DNA of 64,000 bases from Pseudoglutamicibacter cumminsii (GCF_016907775.1 NZ_JAFBCO010000001.1:62001-126000); one strand, 5' to 3'. Numbered from the stretch's first letter, positions 1 through 9,173 are shown. Translations and numbers: made by a program. Notes: generated from the sequence alone by a model not told the origin.

Positions 1-877
1 CGTGCCCTTGATCGTCCAGCACCGGAACGGATTCGGTGAAGGTTCCGCTCCCCTGCAGCTTCCACGTGTCGGTCACGGACGCGTCGAGGGCCAGGTGGTC
101 GACGAACTCGGTGAGCCCGCCGTCATACTGCATGACCTCTTCTGTGATTTCCGCGCGGGTTCCGTCTGCTTGCTTGAGGCGGCGTTCGTCACGGACCACG
201 ATGCGCAGGCCAGGAACCAGGAACGCGGTCTGGCGGGCGCGGCGTTCCAGGGCGGTCGCGTCGAATTGGGCGTCCGGCGTGAAGATTTGTGGGTCAGCCC
301 AGTAGCGGACGCGGGTTCCGGTGACGCCCCGCTTAGCTTTGCCGATCACTTCCGGCTGCTGCGGCTCTTTATATGCGCTGAATGCGGCGTCTGGCTTCGG
401 CTGGCCCTTATCGGTGAAGGTTCCGGGTTCGCCGCGGCGGAACTGCATACGGTATGTCTTGCCGCCGCGGTCAACTTCGACGTCTAGGCGGGACGAAAGA
501 GCGTTGACGACGGACGCGCCGACGCCGTGCAGACCACCGGATGCCGTATAGGAGCCGCCACCGAACTTACCGCCCGCGTGCAGCTTGGTGAACACGACTT
601 CGAGGCCGGAGAGCCCCGTGCGAGGCTCGACGTCGACCGGGATGCCGCGGCCGTCATCGGACACTTCGACCGAACCGTCGGAGTGCATCGTGATGGTGAT
701 AGTCGAGGCGTAATCAGCGAGGGCTTCGTCGACCGAGTTGTCGATGATCTCCCACAGGCAGTGCATGAGGCCCCGCGAATCGGTTGAGCCGATATACATA
801 CCCGGGCGTTTACGAACCGCCTCAAGTCCTTCAAGGACAGACAAGTGGCGGGCCGAATACTCGGATCGCTTGGACAC
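1..877 (-). CDS. parE: Type IIA topoisomerase subunit B (ParE-like), 3' end outside window
   Basis: ATPase subunit of a type IIA topoisomerase, acting with a ParC/GyrA-type subunit to decatenate or relax DNA. The first 292 residues are visible. They carry the GHKL ATPase motifs: EIIDNSVDEAL (about residues 43-53, with the Mg-binding Asn), DDGRGIP (74-80) and GGLHGVG (114-120). I chose the GTG start at 877 because AGAAAGG lies just upstream and the protein then begins MSKRSEYSARHLSVLEGLEAV, typical of the family. The call of ParE rather than GyrB rests on context: in actinobacteria the second GyrB-like gene sits beside the principal sigma factor and a DUF7455 gene, as here. The C-terminal TOPRIM half lies beyond base 1. 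Confidence 0.9.
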   Translation of the reverse strand, partial: MSKRSEYSARHLSVLEGLEAVRKRPGMYIGSTDSRGLMHCLWEIIDNSVDEALADYASTITITMHSDGSVEVSDDGRGIPVDVEPRTGLSGLEVVFTKLHAGGKFGGGSYTASGGLHGVGASVVNALSSRLDVEVDRGGKTYRMQFRRGEPGTFTDKGQPKPDAAFSAYKEPQQPEVIGKAKRGVTGTRVRYWADPQIFTPDAQFDATALERRARQTAFLVPGLRIVVRDERRLKQADGTRAEITEEVMQYDGGLTEFVDHLALDASVTDTWKLQGSGTFTESVPVLDDQGH

Positions 878-1135
878 GGTGATGCCTTTCTGAGGGATCT
901 GCGCTGATGTTTCGATCTATGTAGCAGACGTTTTCTGGGCTTCGATTGAGTGAAGCTCTTCCCTTAAGAATAGGGTTCACCTGCGTTAAAGATGCGGAAC
1001 CAGGCTTTCAAGGCCATGTCACATTCCGCATTGACGTACGCCGGTGGTGAAATTGGGGGCGTCTCGGGACTGTGTGGCTCGCGCGCGTGGTTACATTGAT
1101 AGCTACAGATTCTGCGTTAGGTATAGGAGGATCTC
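878..1135. promoter_or_regulatory. Divergent intergenic region parE / DUF7455
   Basis: 258 bp between two divergently transcribed genes, so it should hold both promoters. An AGGAGG ribosome binding site is at 1125-1130, five bases before the ATG of the DUF7455 gene. I could not pick a convincing -35/-10 pair for either direction. Confidence 0.5.
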
Positions 1136-1336
1136 ATGAACGCGACTGCTACTCGTGAGCTGACTGCAGCTGATCGCTGCGATAAGTGTGGCGCTCAGGC
1201 GTATGTCCGCGCTACATTGACTTCTGGTGGGCAGCTTTTGTTCTGCGCGCACCACGCGCGCGCCGTTGAAGGGTCGCTTCGTCCGCAAACCAGCGAATGG
1301 CTGGATGAGTCGGACCAGCTGACTCTTAACGCCTAA
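1136..1336 (+). CDS. DUF7455 family small zinc-ribbon-like protein
   Basis: A 66-residue conserved actinobacterial protein of unknown function. It has a C-x2-C pair (CDKC, residues 17-20) and a second cluster C-A-H-H (about residues 40-43), which together could bind one zinc ion. The ATG is preceded by AGGAGG with ideal spacing. Proteins of this family are found next to the principal sigma factor and the topoisomerase B gene in many actinobacteria, which matches this locus. It is followed closely by the DUF2218 gene on the same strand (27-nt gap) and is probably co-transcribed with it. The metal site is inferred from the cysteine/histidine pattern only. Confidence 0.85.
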   Translation: MNATATRELTAADRCDKCGAQAYVRATLTSGGQLLFCAHHARAVEGSLRPQTSEWLDESDQLTLNA

Positions 1337-1363
1337 CCGTTTTCTCCCTGTGAGGTGATATCC

Positions 1364-1720
1364 GTGGTGACGTCTTCTTTGTTCGTTGAGACTGAACGTC
1401 CTGAGCGTTATGTGAAACAGCTTCTGTCCCATTTGACTCGGGTCAAGCCTGATCCTGAGGGCGGGCCGGATCGCGCTCGTTTCGTAAGTTCCGATGTCGA
1501 GGCTGGCACGCAGCTGGCTTTCACTGATGACGGTACGACCCCGGATGAGTCGAATTACACGCTTCTTGTGTGTGAACCGGAGCGCGGCGTTGCGGTGACT
1601 CACAACGCGTCGAGCGAGGAGACGCTTGAACGCTTGGAGAAGGTTGTGACTGGCCATTTGTGGCGTTTCATTCACGGCCGTGAAGCGCAGTATCCGGAGC
1701 ATGAACGTAACGCAGGATAG
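1364..1720 (+). CDS. DUF2218 domain protein
   Basis: A 118-residue protein matching the DUF2218 family: an N-terminal TxRPERYxKQLxxHL motif (residues 8-22) and a C-terminal GHLxRF motif. Its function is unknown; family members have been found near siderophore and metal genes, but nothing here links it to metals. The start is chosen at GTG 1364 because GAGGTGAT (1352-1359) is a strong Shine-Dalgarno match to it; an in-frame GTG at 1355 overlaps that site and is unlikely. A second GTG follows directly at 1367, so the start could be one codon shorter. The gene ends just before a strong bidirectional hairpin. Confidence 0.8.
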   Translation: MVTSSLFVETERPERYVKQLLSHLTRVKPDPEGGPDRARFVSSDVEAGTQLAFTDDGTTPDESNYTLLVCEPERGVAVTHNASSEETLERLEKVVTGHLWRFIHGREAQYPEHERNAG

Positions 1721-1742
1721 TTATTGACTCTTTACTCGCATT

Positions 1743-1774
1743 CGGGGCGGGCATCCTGTTGGATGCCCGCCCCG
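1743..1774. terminator. Bidirectional terminator hairpin
   Basis: Perfect 14-bp GC-rich stem (1743-1756 with 1761-1774) and a TGTT loop, between the convergent DUF2218 gene and sigA. The downstream side reads AAACGTTTCTT on the plus strand. It can serve both genes. Confidence 0.85.
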
Positions 1775-1796
1775 AAACGTTTCTTCTGTCTGTCGC

Positions 1797-3569
1797 TTAG
1801 TCGAGGTAGTCGCGCAGCACCTGGGAGCGCGATGGGTGACGTAGCTTGGACATGGTCTTGGACTCAATCTGGCGGATGCGTTCGCGGGTCACGCCGTAGA
1901 CCTTGCCGATTTCGTCGAGGGTTTTCGGCTGGCCGTCGGTGAGACCAAAACGCATTGCAACAACGCCTGCTTCGCGTTCGGAGAGCGTGTCGAGCACCGT
2001 GTGGAGCTGCTCTTGGAGCAGGGTGAACGATACGGCGTCGGCTGGGACGATCGCTTCCGAGTCTTCGATGAGGTCACCGAATTCGGAGTCGCCGTCTTCG
2101 CCGAGTGGCGTGTGGAGCGAGATCGGTTCGCGACCGTACTTCTGAACTTCAACGACGCGTTCGGGCGTCATGTCGAGTTCTTTAGCGAGCTCTTCCGGGG
2201 TTGGTTCGCGACCAAGGTCTTGCAACATCTGACGCTGTACGCGTGCGAGCTTGTTGATGACTTCGACCATGTGCACTGGAATACGGATGGTGCGGGCCTG
2301 GTCTGCCATGGCGCGGGTGATGGCCTGGCGGATCCACCATGTTGCGTAGGTCGAGAATTTGAAGCCCTTGGTGTAGTCGAACTTTTCGACCGCACGGATT
2401 AGACCGAGGTTGCCTTCCTGGATGAGGTCAAGGAACAGCATTCCGCGGCCTGTGTAGCGTTTAGCGAGCGATACGACGAGGCGGAGGTTCGCTTCCAGAA
2501 GGTGGTTCTTGGCGATGCGGCCGTCGTGAACGATCTGTTCGTAGTCGTAGCGCAGGCGCCTGTCCATGCGCTTGCCTTTTTCTTTCGCTTCTTCGAGCTT
2601 GTGCTGGGCGAAAAGGCCCGCTTCGATGCGGAGCGCAAGGTCGACCTCTTCTGCAGCGGTGAGCAGCGCGACTTTACCGATCTGCTTAAGGTAGTCCTTG
2701 ACCGGGTCAGCGGTCGCCCCGGCGACAGTAACCTGCTGCTGTGGAGCGTCGTCTTCGTCGTTCGTGGAAAGAGTAAAGCCCTTGGACTCGTCGCTTTCCT
2801 TCTTACCGGACTTGGATTCGCCTTGCTTCTCCTGGCCGTGACGCTGTTCAGGCTCGTCGTCTTCGTCTTCGTCGTCGACGTCGTCGCGATCTTCGCGGTC
2901 GTCGTCTTCGTCCTCGTCGACGTCCTCGAGATCTTCGTCTTCGAACTCGTCTGGCTCTTCTTCGTCTTCGTCTTTTGGCTTGGCAGACTTCTTCGCCGCG
3001 GCTGCAGTCGTTGCCTTCTTAGCCGCAGGCTTGCGCGTGGTCGTCTTCTTGGCAGTCGCCTTCTTAGCGGCCGGAGCCGCTCCTTCCTCAGTCTCTTCTG
3101 CCTCTGCGGTTGCTTCCTCGGCTGCTGCCTTGCTCTTGGCAGCGGTCGAGGTCTTCTTAGCCGTTGCGGTCGCCTTAGCGGCGGTGCTCTTCGCAGCCGT
3201 AGTCTTCTTCGTGGCAGTAGTCTTCTTTGCAGCAGTGGTGCTCTTCGCTGCGGTCGACTTGGTAGCCGTAGTCTTCTTGGCTGCGGCGGTCTTGGTTGAC
3301 GTGGTCTTCTTCGCAGTCGTGGACTTCGTTGCCGCGCTTGACTTAGCCGCAGTGCTCTTAGTGGTTGCGGTCTTCTTCGTTGCAGTCTTGGACGCAGCGC
3401 TCTTGGCGGTCGCACTCTTTGATGCGCTCGCCTTGGTGGTAGCGGCCTTGGTGGCGGTCGTCTTCGATGCGGCCTTCTTGGCAGGTGCCTTCTTTGCCGC
3501 GGTCGAGGTGGTCGCCTTTGGCTCCGCTACTGCGGTGTCCTTCGACTTCGAGGAGGTCTTCGCTGGCAC
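1797..3569 (-). CDS. sigA: Principal RNA polymerase sigma factor (SigA/RpoD/HrdB)
   Basis: Group 1 sigma-70 factor that directs RNA polymerase to housekeeping promoters. Conserved regions: 1.2 (about residues 288-320), 2.1-2.4 (355-430, with [18 protein letters not shown] and [10 protein letters not shown]), 3 (435-510) and 4 (536-590, with the helix-turn-helix [10 protein letters not shown]). The GTG start at 3569 follows AGAAAGGG. The oddity is the N-terminus: residues 1-200 are almost only Lys, Ala, Thr and Ser, and 200-245 are an Asp/Glu tract. This brings the protein to 590 residues, longer than the 440-530 usual in the phylum. Such tails are common in actinobacterial SigA but vary widely in length; disorder is inferred from composition. 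Confidence 0.97.
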   Translation of the reverse strand: MPAKTSSKSKDTAVAEPKATTSTAAKKAPAKKAASKTTATKAATTKASASKSATAKSAASKTATKKTATTKSTAAKSSAATKSTTAKKTTSTKTAAAKKTTATKSTAAKSTTAAKKTTATKKTTAAKSTAAKATATAKKTSTAAKSKAAAEEATAEAEETEEGAAPAAKKATAKKTTTRKPAAKKATTAAAAKKSAKPKDEDEEEPDEFEDEDLEDVDEDEDDDREDRDDVDDEDEDDEPEQRHGQEKQGESKSGKKESDESKGFTLSTNDEDDAPQQQVTVAGATADPVKDYLKQIGKVALLTAAEEVDLALRIEAGLFAQHKLEEAKEKGKRMDRRLRYDYEQIVHDGRIAKNHLLEANLRLVVSLAKRYTGRGMLFLDLIQEGNLGLIRAVEKFDYTKGFKFSTYATWWIRQAITRAMADQARTIRIPVHMVEVINKLARVQRQMLQDLGREPTPEELAKELDMTPERVVEVQKYGREPISLHTPLGEDGDSEFGDLIEDSEAIVPADAVSFTLLQEQLHTVLDTLSEREAGVVAMRFGLTDGQPKTLDEIGKVYGVTRERIRQIESKTMSKLRHPSRSQVLRDYLD

Positions 3570-3752
3570 GAGTTCCCTTTCTGGTCAGCAAAATCCGAGC
3601 GTGGCTAAGGGATGCTCACGCTACTATGACCCTGTCAAGTCCCAGGTGAATCGGCACACGCGTCGTGCTTTTGTGCCCCTGAGTTTGAAGGGTCGTTAAG
3701 GTTCAACGACGTAACGATCGCTTTTGTTCCCAATCTCCTGAAAAATTTTTCT
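3570..3752 (-). promoter_or_regulatory. sigA upstream region
   Basis: 183 bp between the DUF4192 stop and the sigA start, which should carry the sigA promoter. A TTGACA reads on the minus strand at 3638-3633 but has no good -10 at 16-18 bp. A 12-bp palindrome of the form GAAAAATTTTTC is at 3740-3751, right after the DUF4192 stop; it may be a weak terminator or an A+T-rich upstream element. Confidence 0.35.
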
Positions 3753-4931
3753 TCATCTTTTAGGGACTTCAACCCACCGGGGGTAAGGCCGCGTGTCCAA
3801 CACTTCCTTGACCTGCGTGGCAAACGTGTTCAAAGGCTTTGGGTCGTCCACATTGAAGCCGGCTTCGCGCGCCTCGATATCGGCGAACTCTTCTTTTTCC
3901 AGTAGGAGCGCTTGTTCGATTCCTTGTTCGGCTTGTTCACGGTTTCCCATCGCCCACTCAATCCACGCGAGCATTGCCCGCGCCGTTGAGTGCGGACCTT
4001 TCCCCGCTGCTTGGGTCATCGCACACGCGTATTCAGTGATGTTTCGGTGAGCTCTCAGACCATCTACTGACATTGGGCCACCCCACTCGCCTGTAAAAAC
4101 TTCTCTGTACTCGACTGTCGAGGCGAGTCTGCAAGGGACAGTGATCTGTTGAATCATTCGTTCGCGTTCAGTTGCGATGTTCAACTGTGCGCATACCGCC
4201 GCCACGACGTGAACAAGAGAATGAGTCCAGGGGCCAACATACTGATTACTCGTGTGTGTATGCGGCCCAGGCTCCGACTCGTGAAGCTCATGCTGTCTGA
4301 GAACCCACTCCCAAACATCGACCATGTGCCATAAACCGTTGTTGACCAGCGCCCGGTCACGTTCCCGTTGCGCCGAGTCATATGCGGCATGGAAAAGCTC
4401 CTGCGCGCACTCAGGTATTGATTGATGATGGTTACGTGGCAGACCCTCCCCTAGGCGCGCCGGTTCGCTTGAGCGCACGTTGCTGTGGTGAGTGGCCCAC
4501 TCGCCGCCTTCGTGGATGGTGGCGTTGGAGAACCATCTAGACTCTTCAACCGCGTACGCCATGACAATGTTGGGCCACCGCTGCGCACACGTCTCAACCC
4601 AACGGCGTCCTGCAACGCCGGTGTCGTAGAGCCCCACGATGACCCGGTGCGATTCACGTGCACTCCGCTCTACAACGCGTTCACACTGTTTGAGGTCCTG
4701 CTGGGTCCAGGCGTCACACCGAACCGTTCCTGTCCATACATCGTTCTCATCGGTCAGGATGAGAACTACCGCGTGGTGCGGCTGCTGTTCGCAATGTTGC
4801 TCTACGTAACGAAGTACATGCCGGAAATGTCCGATGCGCTTGTGGCTAACGCTGTTTGGTCCACGGAATTTGTTTGGTCCACTGTGGTCACTACGGCCGG
4901 TGGGATCTGGAGAAAGTTCAGAGATGCTCAT
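3753..4931 (-). CDS. DUF4192 family protein
   Basis: A 392-residue protein of unknown function that I assign to DUF4192 from its overall shape. An N-terminal part has a short strand-rich segment HHAVVLILTDEN (about residues 52-63) and a cysteine/arginine-rich middle. A C-terminal segment (ARAMLAWIEWAMGNREQAEQ) has the family's usual TPR-like Ala/Trp helix pair. Genes of this family sit beside the principal sigma factor in many actinobacteria, which supports the call. No clear ribosome binding site precedes the ATG at 4931. It contains no obvious catalytic motif, signal peptide or membrane segment. A divergent member or a different lineage-specific family remains possible. Confidence 0.65.
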   Translation of the reverse strand: MSISELSPDPTGRSDHSGPNKFRGPNSVSHKRIGHFRHVLRYVEQHCEQQPHHAVVLILTDENDVWTGTVRCDAWTQQDLKQCERVVERSARESHRVIVGLYDTGVAGRRWVETCAQRWPNIVMAYAVEESRWFSNATIHEGGEWATHHSNVRSSEPARLGEGLPRNHHQSIPECAQELFHAAYDSAQRERDRALVNNGLWHMVDVWEWVLRQHELHESEPGPHTHTSNQYVGPWTHSLVHVVAAVCAQLNIATERERMIQQITVPCRLASTVEYREVFTGEWGGPMSVDGLRAHRNITEYACAMTQAAGKGPHSTARAMLAWIEWAMGNREQAEQGIEQALLLEKEEFADIEAREAGFNVDDPKPLNTFATQVKEVLDTRPYPRWVEVPKR

Positions 4932-5031
4932 AGACCGATTTCATCCGGTCAAAGAACGCCTCGGTGGGCCTCACAAGAAATAGTGGATATCAAGCCGTGG
5001 ATCACCCGGCTGTGGATTCCCGAACCGGCCT

Positions 5032-6366
5032 CTATTTGACCCTGCGGCGAGCACGAATCTGTTGCATGAAAACATGCCTGAGCGGCGCGTAATCCGGATA
5101 CCGCTTGCGTACGAGCCGCAGTGAGACGAAGAACCCGATGTAACCGATCACATACATCGCCAGCACGACGGTGAATGCAAGCTGGAAGCCTTCCAACGTA
5201 TACAAAGCCCCGCCAGACGTCGCCGCACCTGCGCTCGGGTGCCCAGCCACCGCATCGAGCACAAACCCCACGCCGCCGATCGCGATCAAGCCGCCGGAGA
5301 ACGAACCCACGTTCGCAACACCGGTCGCAGTGCCAGCAAGATGCGGAGGGTTCTCGGTGCGAGTGAAATCGAACGCGATCATCGATGCGGGGCCACCGCA
5401 CGCCAAAACCGTGACGGCCACGAAGTTCATCCACAACGGAGCCCCGCCCGGCCACACAACCAACGCGACCCAACAGGCCAGCCCAGCCATCGAAACCAGG
5501 ATCACCAAAAGGGAACGCCGGTACGGGTAGCGTGCGACCAAAACACCCAAAATAGGGCCGAAAACCATCGCAACGAACACGAACATGCTCATCAACACAC
5601 TCGCTCGAGCCGGTGCGTAACCCATGCCCGAAACAAGGTACGGGTACCCCCACACGAGCAGATACACGTTGACGGAAAACGCACCCAACCAGTGCGTCCA
5701 AAACCCAAGCCACGTACCCGGGCTCACGCCAACCGCCTTGATCTGGCTCAGCAACGACAACCGCTGCCCGCCAGAATGCGACGGCCGTTTACCGCCCGGG
5801 AAATCCTTGACCGCAATAACGGTGAGCGCGAACGCCAAAACGCTCATCGCCGCCAAAGAAACGAACGTTGTCGTCCAGCCGCGCCAACCCAAAAGCCACG
5901 CAACGGGGAACAGCGACATCAGCTGACCAACTTGCCCCAACGTTCCCGTCAGCTGCGACATCACAGGGTTCAGACGCGGCGCAAACCACGCGGGAACCAG
6001 CCGCATCACGGACACGAACGTCATCGCATCGCCAGCACCCACCAGGACGCGTCCCACATAGCCCTGGACCACATCGCCGGCTAGCGCCAAAACGAATTGC
6101 CCCGCGGCCATCAGAACCGCACCGATCGCGATCATCCACCGCGAACCGATCCGGTCCACAAGCGTCCCCACCGGAATCTGGAGCGCCGCGTACACGACCA
6201 ACTGCACGACGCCGAACGTGCCCAGCACTGCCGCCGTTGCGTTGAAACGCTCGGTAGCTTCCAGACCGGCAACACCGAATGAGGTACGTTGCGTCACCGA
6301 AACCATGTACGCGAATACGGCGACGCCCCACACGAGCCACGCGCCGCGGCTCGTTTTATTTGTCAT
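5032..6366 (-). CDS. Major facilitator superfamily transporter
   Basis: A 444-residue polytopic membrane protein with about twelve hydrophobic segments in two halves. The first loop motif DRIGSRWMI (between segments 2 and 3) matches the MFS signature GxxxDRxGRR, and a second Arg/Tyr-rich loop (ARYPYRR) separates segments 8 and 9. The substrate cannot be told from the sequence. It is five bases downstream of the PAC2 gene on the same strand, so both probably belong to one transcript. The C-terminus ends in a basic tail (RRYPDY then QIRARRRVK). The ATG at 6366 lacks a strong ribosome binding site, suggesting coupling to the upstream gene. Confidence 0.88.
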   Translation of the reverse strand: MTNKTSRGAWLVWGVAVFAYMVSVTQRTSFGVAGLEATERFNATAAVLGTFGVVQLVVYAALQIPVGTLVDRIGSRWMIAIGAVLMAAGQFVLALAGDVVQGYVGRVLVGAGDAMTFVSVMRLVPAWFAPRLNPVMSQLTGTLGQVGQLMSLFPVAWLLGWRGWTTTFVSLAAMSVLAFALTVIAVKDFPGGKRPSHSGGQRLSLLSQIKAVGVSPGTWLGFWTHWLGAFSVNVYLLVWGYPYLVSGMGYAPARASVLMSMFVFVAMVFGPILGVLVARYPYRRSLLVILVSMAGLACWVALVVWPGGAPLWMNFVAVTVLACGGPASMIAFDFTRTENPPHLAGTATGVANVGSFSGGLIAIGGVGFVLDAVAGHPSAGAATSGGALYTLEGFQLAFTVVLAMYVIGYIGFFVSLRLVRKRYPDYAPLRHVFMQQIRARRRVK

Positions 6367-6371
6367 TAGCT

Positions 6372-7403
6372 TTATTCTTCATCGTCTCGTTCGTCTGCTT
6401 GATCGCCTTCAACCTGTGGCTTGGCCTCAATCTGGCCCCACATTTCGGCATCCTCAGCGAACGTATCAGATACGTTGCTCAAAAACTTTTGTGCAGCGGC
6501 CGCGATCTGCTCACCATCGGGCAGTTCGGATTCATCGTCGGCGAGCGCAGCAGACGAACGCAATAGCGGGGTTTCCATGTCGTAGCGCTTCTCAAGACCT
6601 TCAAGCATCGAAGCCGCTTCAGGGGTCGACTGAAGTTGCTCCTCAATCTGGGCGTCCACGGCCCGGCCGAGTTCGCGCAGCTGCTCGCTCGGAACGGAGA
6701 TACCGGCATGCGCGGCGATCGCGTCCAAACCTGCAACAGCCGCCGCTGGATAGTCGGAGTCCGCGATGTAGTGCGGAACTTGGACCGTCATGCCAGTCAC
6801 GTTAAAGCCGTGTTCAGTGAGCCGGGCCTCAAGCAAATGCGAGAACGAGGCCGGCAAGTTGAACGGCCCACTTTCCAGGCCACCAGAGTCACCGTGTTCG
6901 CGCACCACGATCGGGCGCGTATGCGGAACCGGAAGCGGCATCGAATGAACAATGGAAACCTCGTTCGAGCCCACCGAGTCCAGTAGCTCGGTCACCGCCA
7001 TCACGATGCGCTCCCACGCGATCACCGGCTCGGCACCAGACACGAGGATCGCCTGGTTCCCGAGCTCATCCGTGACGATGTCGGCTCCCAGACGCGGCGC
7101 ACGGTAATCCTTGAACGTCCCGTCTTCGAACGTGATGCGTGGGCGGCGAGCACGGTGGTCGATTAGGAGGTCGGAGTCGAACTCCGCCAACGGTTTCAGC
7201 GTCATCTCGCCGCGGATAGCGCGGCGCATCATGCGCACGCCTGATCCCGCATCGAAGGCACCATCCACAAGAACAACAACGGGCAGGTTCGCTTCTGCGA
7301 TCTGCCGTTGCGCTCTCCCGTGCACATCGATGATGTCATCTCCCAACACCGTGGTCAGACGCTCCTTCCATGCCGCTTGATCGCGTATTGCCGCTCCGCT
7401 CAC
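6372..7403 (-). CDS. PAC2 family protein (proteasome assembly chaperone-like)
   Basis: PAC2-fold protein related to eukaryotic proteasome assembly chaperone 2. In actinobacteria these proteins are widespread and mostly uncharacterised, and many of these bacteria lack a proteasome. Recognisable features are LPVVVLVDGAFDAGSG near the N-terminus (the family's 'GFxDAG' region), the central VSGAEP and a late VPHYIADSDYPAA segment. The C-terminal 60 residues are acidic (ending EGDQADERDDEE). The start is uncertain: I prefer GTG 7403; the frame stays open further upstream, but there it runs into the repeat-rich promoter region. It is the first gene of a two-gene unit with the MFS transporter. Confidence 0.8.
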   Translation of the reverse strand: MSGAAIRDQAAWKERLTTVLGDDIIDVHGRAQRQIAEANLPVVVLVDGAFDAGSGVRMMRRAIRGEMTLKPLAEFDSDLLIDHRARRPRITFEDGTFKDYRAPRLGADIVTDELGNQAILVSGAEPVIAWERIVMAVTELLDSVGSNEVSIVHSMPLPVPHTRPIVVREHGDSGGLESGPFNLPASFSHLLEARLTEHGFNVTGMTVQVPHYIADSDYPAAAVAGLDAIAAHAGISVPSEQLRELGRAVDAQIEEQLQSTPEAASMLEGLEKRYDMETPLLRSSAALADDESELPDGEQIAAAAQKFLSNVSDTFAEDAEMWGQIEAKPQVEGDQADERDDEE

Positions 7404-7448
7404 ACGTGTAACTGCTTCTATAACACAGTTAGAACACCATTTGTTCCC

Positions 7449-7514
7449 GTCCGTTCCGCAGCTTGATCCGGTCTGTTCCACAGTTTTGTCCAGTCCGTTC
7501 CACAGAGGGTGCGC
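7449..7514. repeat. Three 22-bp-phased direct repeats upstream of pepA
   Basis: Three copies of GTCYGTTCCRCAG at 7449-7461, 7471-7483 and 7493-7505, spaced by exactly 22 bp, about two helical turns. They lie between the divergent PAC2 and aminopeptidase genes, so they could be a multimeric operator for either. They do not fall in a credible coding frame. Confidence 0.75.
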
Positions 7515-7578
7515 ATATGCTTGGAGATAGTGGCCTCGCTCACGCGCGGCTGTATCGCGGCCGATATTCTTCGGCCTC

Positions 7579-7616
7579 TTCGATTCGTACAAGTTCGATT
7601 CGTACTCGATTAGTAC
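7579..7616. repeat. Direct repeats just before pepA start
   Basis: TTCGATTCGTAC occurs at 7579-7590 and again at 7594-7605, followed by the degenerate TCGATTAGTAC at 7606-7616. The block ends a few bases before the AGGAGA ribosome binding site of pepA, so it lies in its 5' leader or promoter. Confidence 0.65.
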
Positions 7617-7633
7617 AAGGAGATTTCACGCCA

Positions 7634-9127
7634 GTGCACGCCATTGATGAATTCACCCTTTCCGTCATTGCCCCTGACGAGTCCGGCCTCAAGCCTGACG
7701 CAACCGTTTGGGTTGCACGCGCTGAGAACGATGCGGCAGTAGTTCTCGGTGACGCTCCAGAGGGTCTCGCTGAAGCTCTTGAAGGCTTGGCTTTTGGCGC
7801 CGATGCCGGCCAGATCGCGCAGGTTCCGGGCGCGGGCGACAACGGATCGCTCGCCGTCGTTGTGGGCTTGGGTTCGGTTGTTGACCCAACGCCAGAAGAT
7901 CTGCGCCGTGCAGCAGGCGTTGCAACCCGCGCCCTCGCTGGCCGTGAAACCGCGCTGCTGCGCTTCCCAACTGAAGAGCCAGAGCTTTTGAGCGCAACGC
8001 TTGAAGGTGCGTCGCTCGGTGCGTGGGCTTTCCGTGCTTACAAGTCCTCCAAGCCAGCCAAGGGCAACCCGCTTGAGCAGGCCGTCGTAGCAACGGGTCT
8101 CGCCAAGGACAAAGCAACAAAACAGATCGTTGAGCACGCAGCCATCGTGACCCGCCACGCCAAGCAGGTCCGTGCACTCGTCAACACCTCCCCAGCTGAC
8201 CTGTTCCCAGAGACCTTCGCAGAATACGCACAGGAGCAGGCCTCCGGAACCAAGGTCAAGGTTGAGGTGTGGGACGAAAAGCGCCTCGCTAAGGAAGGCT
8301 TTGGCGGCATCATCGGCGTTGGTCGCGGTTCTGAACGCGGCCCGCGTCTGGTCAAGCTCTCCTACGAGCCATCCAAGAAGGCTAAGCACCTCTCGATCGT
8401 CGGTAAGGGCATCACGTTCGACACCGGCGGTATCTCGCTCAAGCCAGCTGGCGGCATGGAAGAAATGAAGTCCGACATGACAGGTGCAGCCACGACTCTA
8501 CACGCCGTGTTGGCTGCCGCTGAGCTCGGCCTCAACACCCGCGTCACCGGCTGGCTGTGCCTCGCAGAGAACATGCCATCCGGTTCCGCAACCCGCCCAG
8601 GCGACGTCCTGACCATGTACAAGGGCACGACCGTCGAGGTCACCAACACCGACGCCGAAGGTCGCTTGGTCCTGGGTGACGGCCTTACCAAGGCCTCGGA
8701 AGAAGACCCAGACCTGCTTCTCGACATCGCAACCCTGACCGGTGCGCAGCTCGTTGCGTTGGGTGCCCGCACCGCAGGCATCATGGGCGACGACGAAGCC
8801 ACCGCCGCGATCGAGGCCGCGGCAGAAACCACCGGCGAACTGCTGTGGAGCATGCCGATCCCAGAAGAGATCCGCAAGGACCTCGACTCCGTGACCGCAG
8901 ACCTGCGCAACTCGGGCGACCGCAACGGCGGCATGCTGAAGGCCGCTGCATTCCTGCGCGAATTCGTTGGCACCAAGGACGACGACAACAAGCCAACCTG
9001 GGGCCACATCGACATCGCAGGTCCGTCCTTCAACAACAGCGCACCGTGGGGCCACACTCCAAAGGAAGGCACCGGCTACGCACTGCGCACGCTCGTTGAA
9101 GTCGCAGCCAACCTCGGCGACAACTAA
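7634..9127 (+). CDS. pepA: Leucyl aminopeptidase, M17 family
   Basis: Cytosolic two-metal aminopeptidase that removes N-terminal residues (notably Leu) from peptides. The protein is 497 residues, normal for M17. The catalytic domain carries the metal and active-site residues: Lys258 in VGKGITFDTGG, Asp263, and the family signature NTDAEGRLVLGDG (residues 338-350) with Asp340, Glu342 and Arg344. GHIDIAGPSF lies near the C-terminus. I chose GTG 7634 (MHAIDEF...) because AGGAGA lies 10 bases before it and the length then fits the family; an open frame upstream runs through the repeats and looks non-coding. Two sets of phased repeats flank the gene. Confidence 0.93.
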   Translation: MHAIDEFTLSVIAPDESGLKPDATVWVARAENDAAVVLGDAPEGLAEALEGLAFGADAGQIAQVPGAGDNGSLAVVVGLGSVVDPTPEDLRRAAGVATRALAGRETALLRFPTEEPELLSATLEGASLGAWAFRAYKSSKPAKGNPLEQAVVATGLAKDKATKQIVEHAAIVTRHAKQVRALVNTSPADLFPETFAEYAQEQASGTKVKVEVWDEKRLAKEGFGGIIGVGRGSERGPRLVKLSYEPSKKAKHLSIVGKGITFDTGGISLKPAGGMEEMKSDMTGAATTLHAVLAAAELGLNTRVTGWLCLAENMPSGSATRPGDVLTMYKGTTVEVTNTDAEGRLVLGDGLTKASEEDPDLLLDIATLTGAQLVALGARTAGIMGDDEATAAIEAAAETTGELLWSMPIPEEIRKDLDSVTADLRNSGDRNGGMLKAAAFLREFVGTKDDDNKPTWGHIDIAGPSFNNSAPWGHTPKEGTGYALRTLVEVAANLGDN

Positions 9128-9173
9128 AACACATGCCCTAGCCAAAAGCTGAGGGCTTAGACAACCGAACAAC

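Noticed and set aside
2-487. 161-residue plus-strand frame at the left edge
   Set aside because: Antisense to the ParE ATPase domain, which has strong family motifs on the minus strand.
2399-3415. Arg/Pro-rich frame overlapping sigA on the same strand
   Set aside because: Frame shadow of the Lys/Ala/Thr repeat codons of sigA.
3633-3638. TTGACA on the minus strand as sigA -35 box
   Set aside because: No acceptable -10 hexamer at 16-18 bp spacing.
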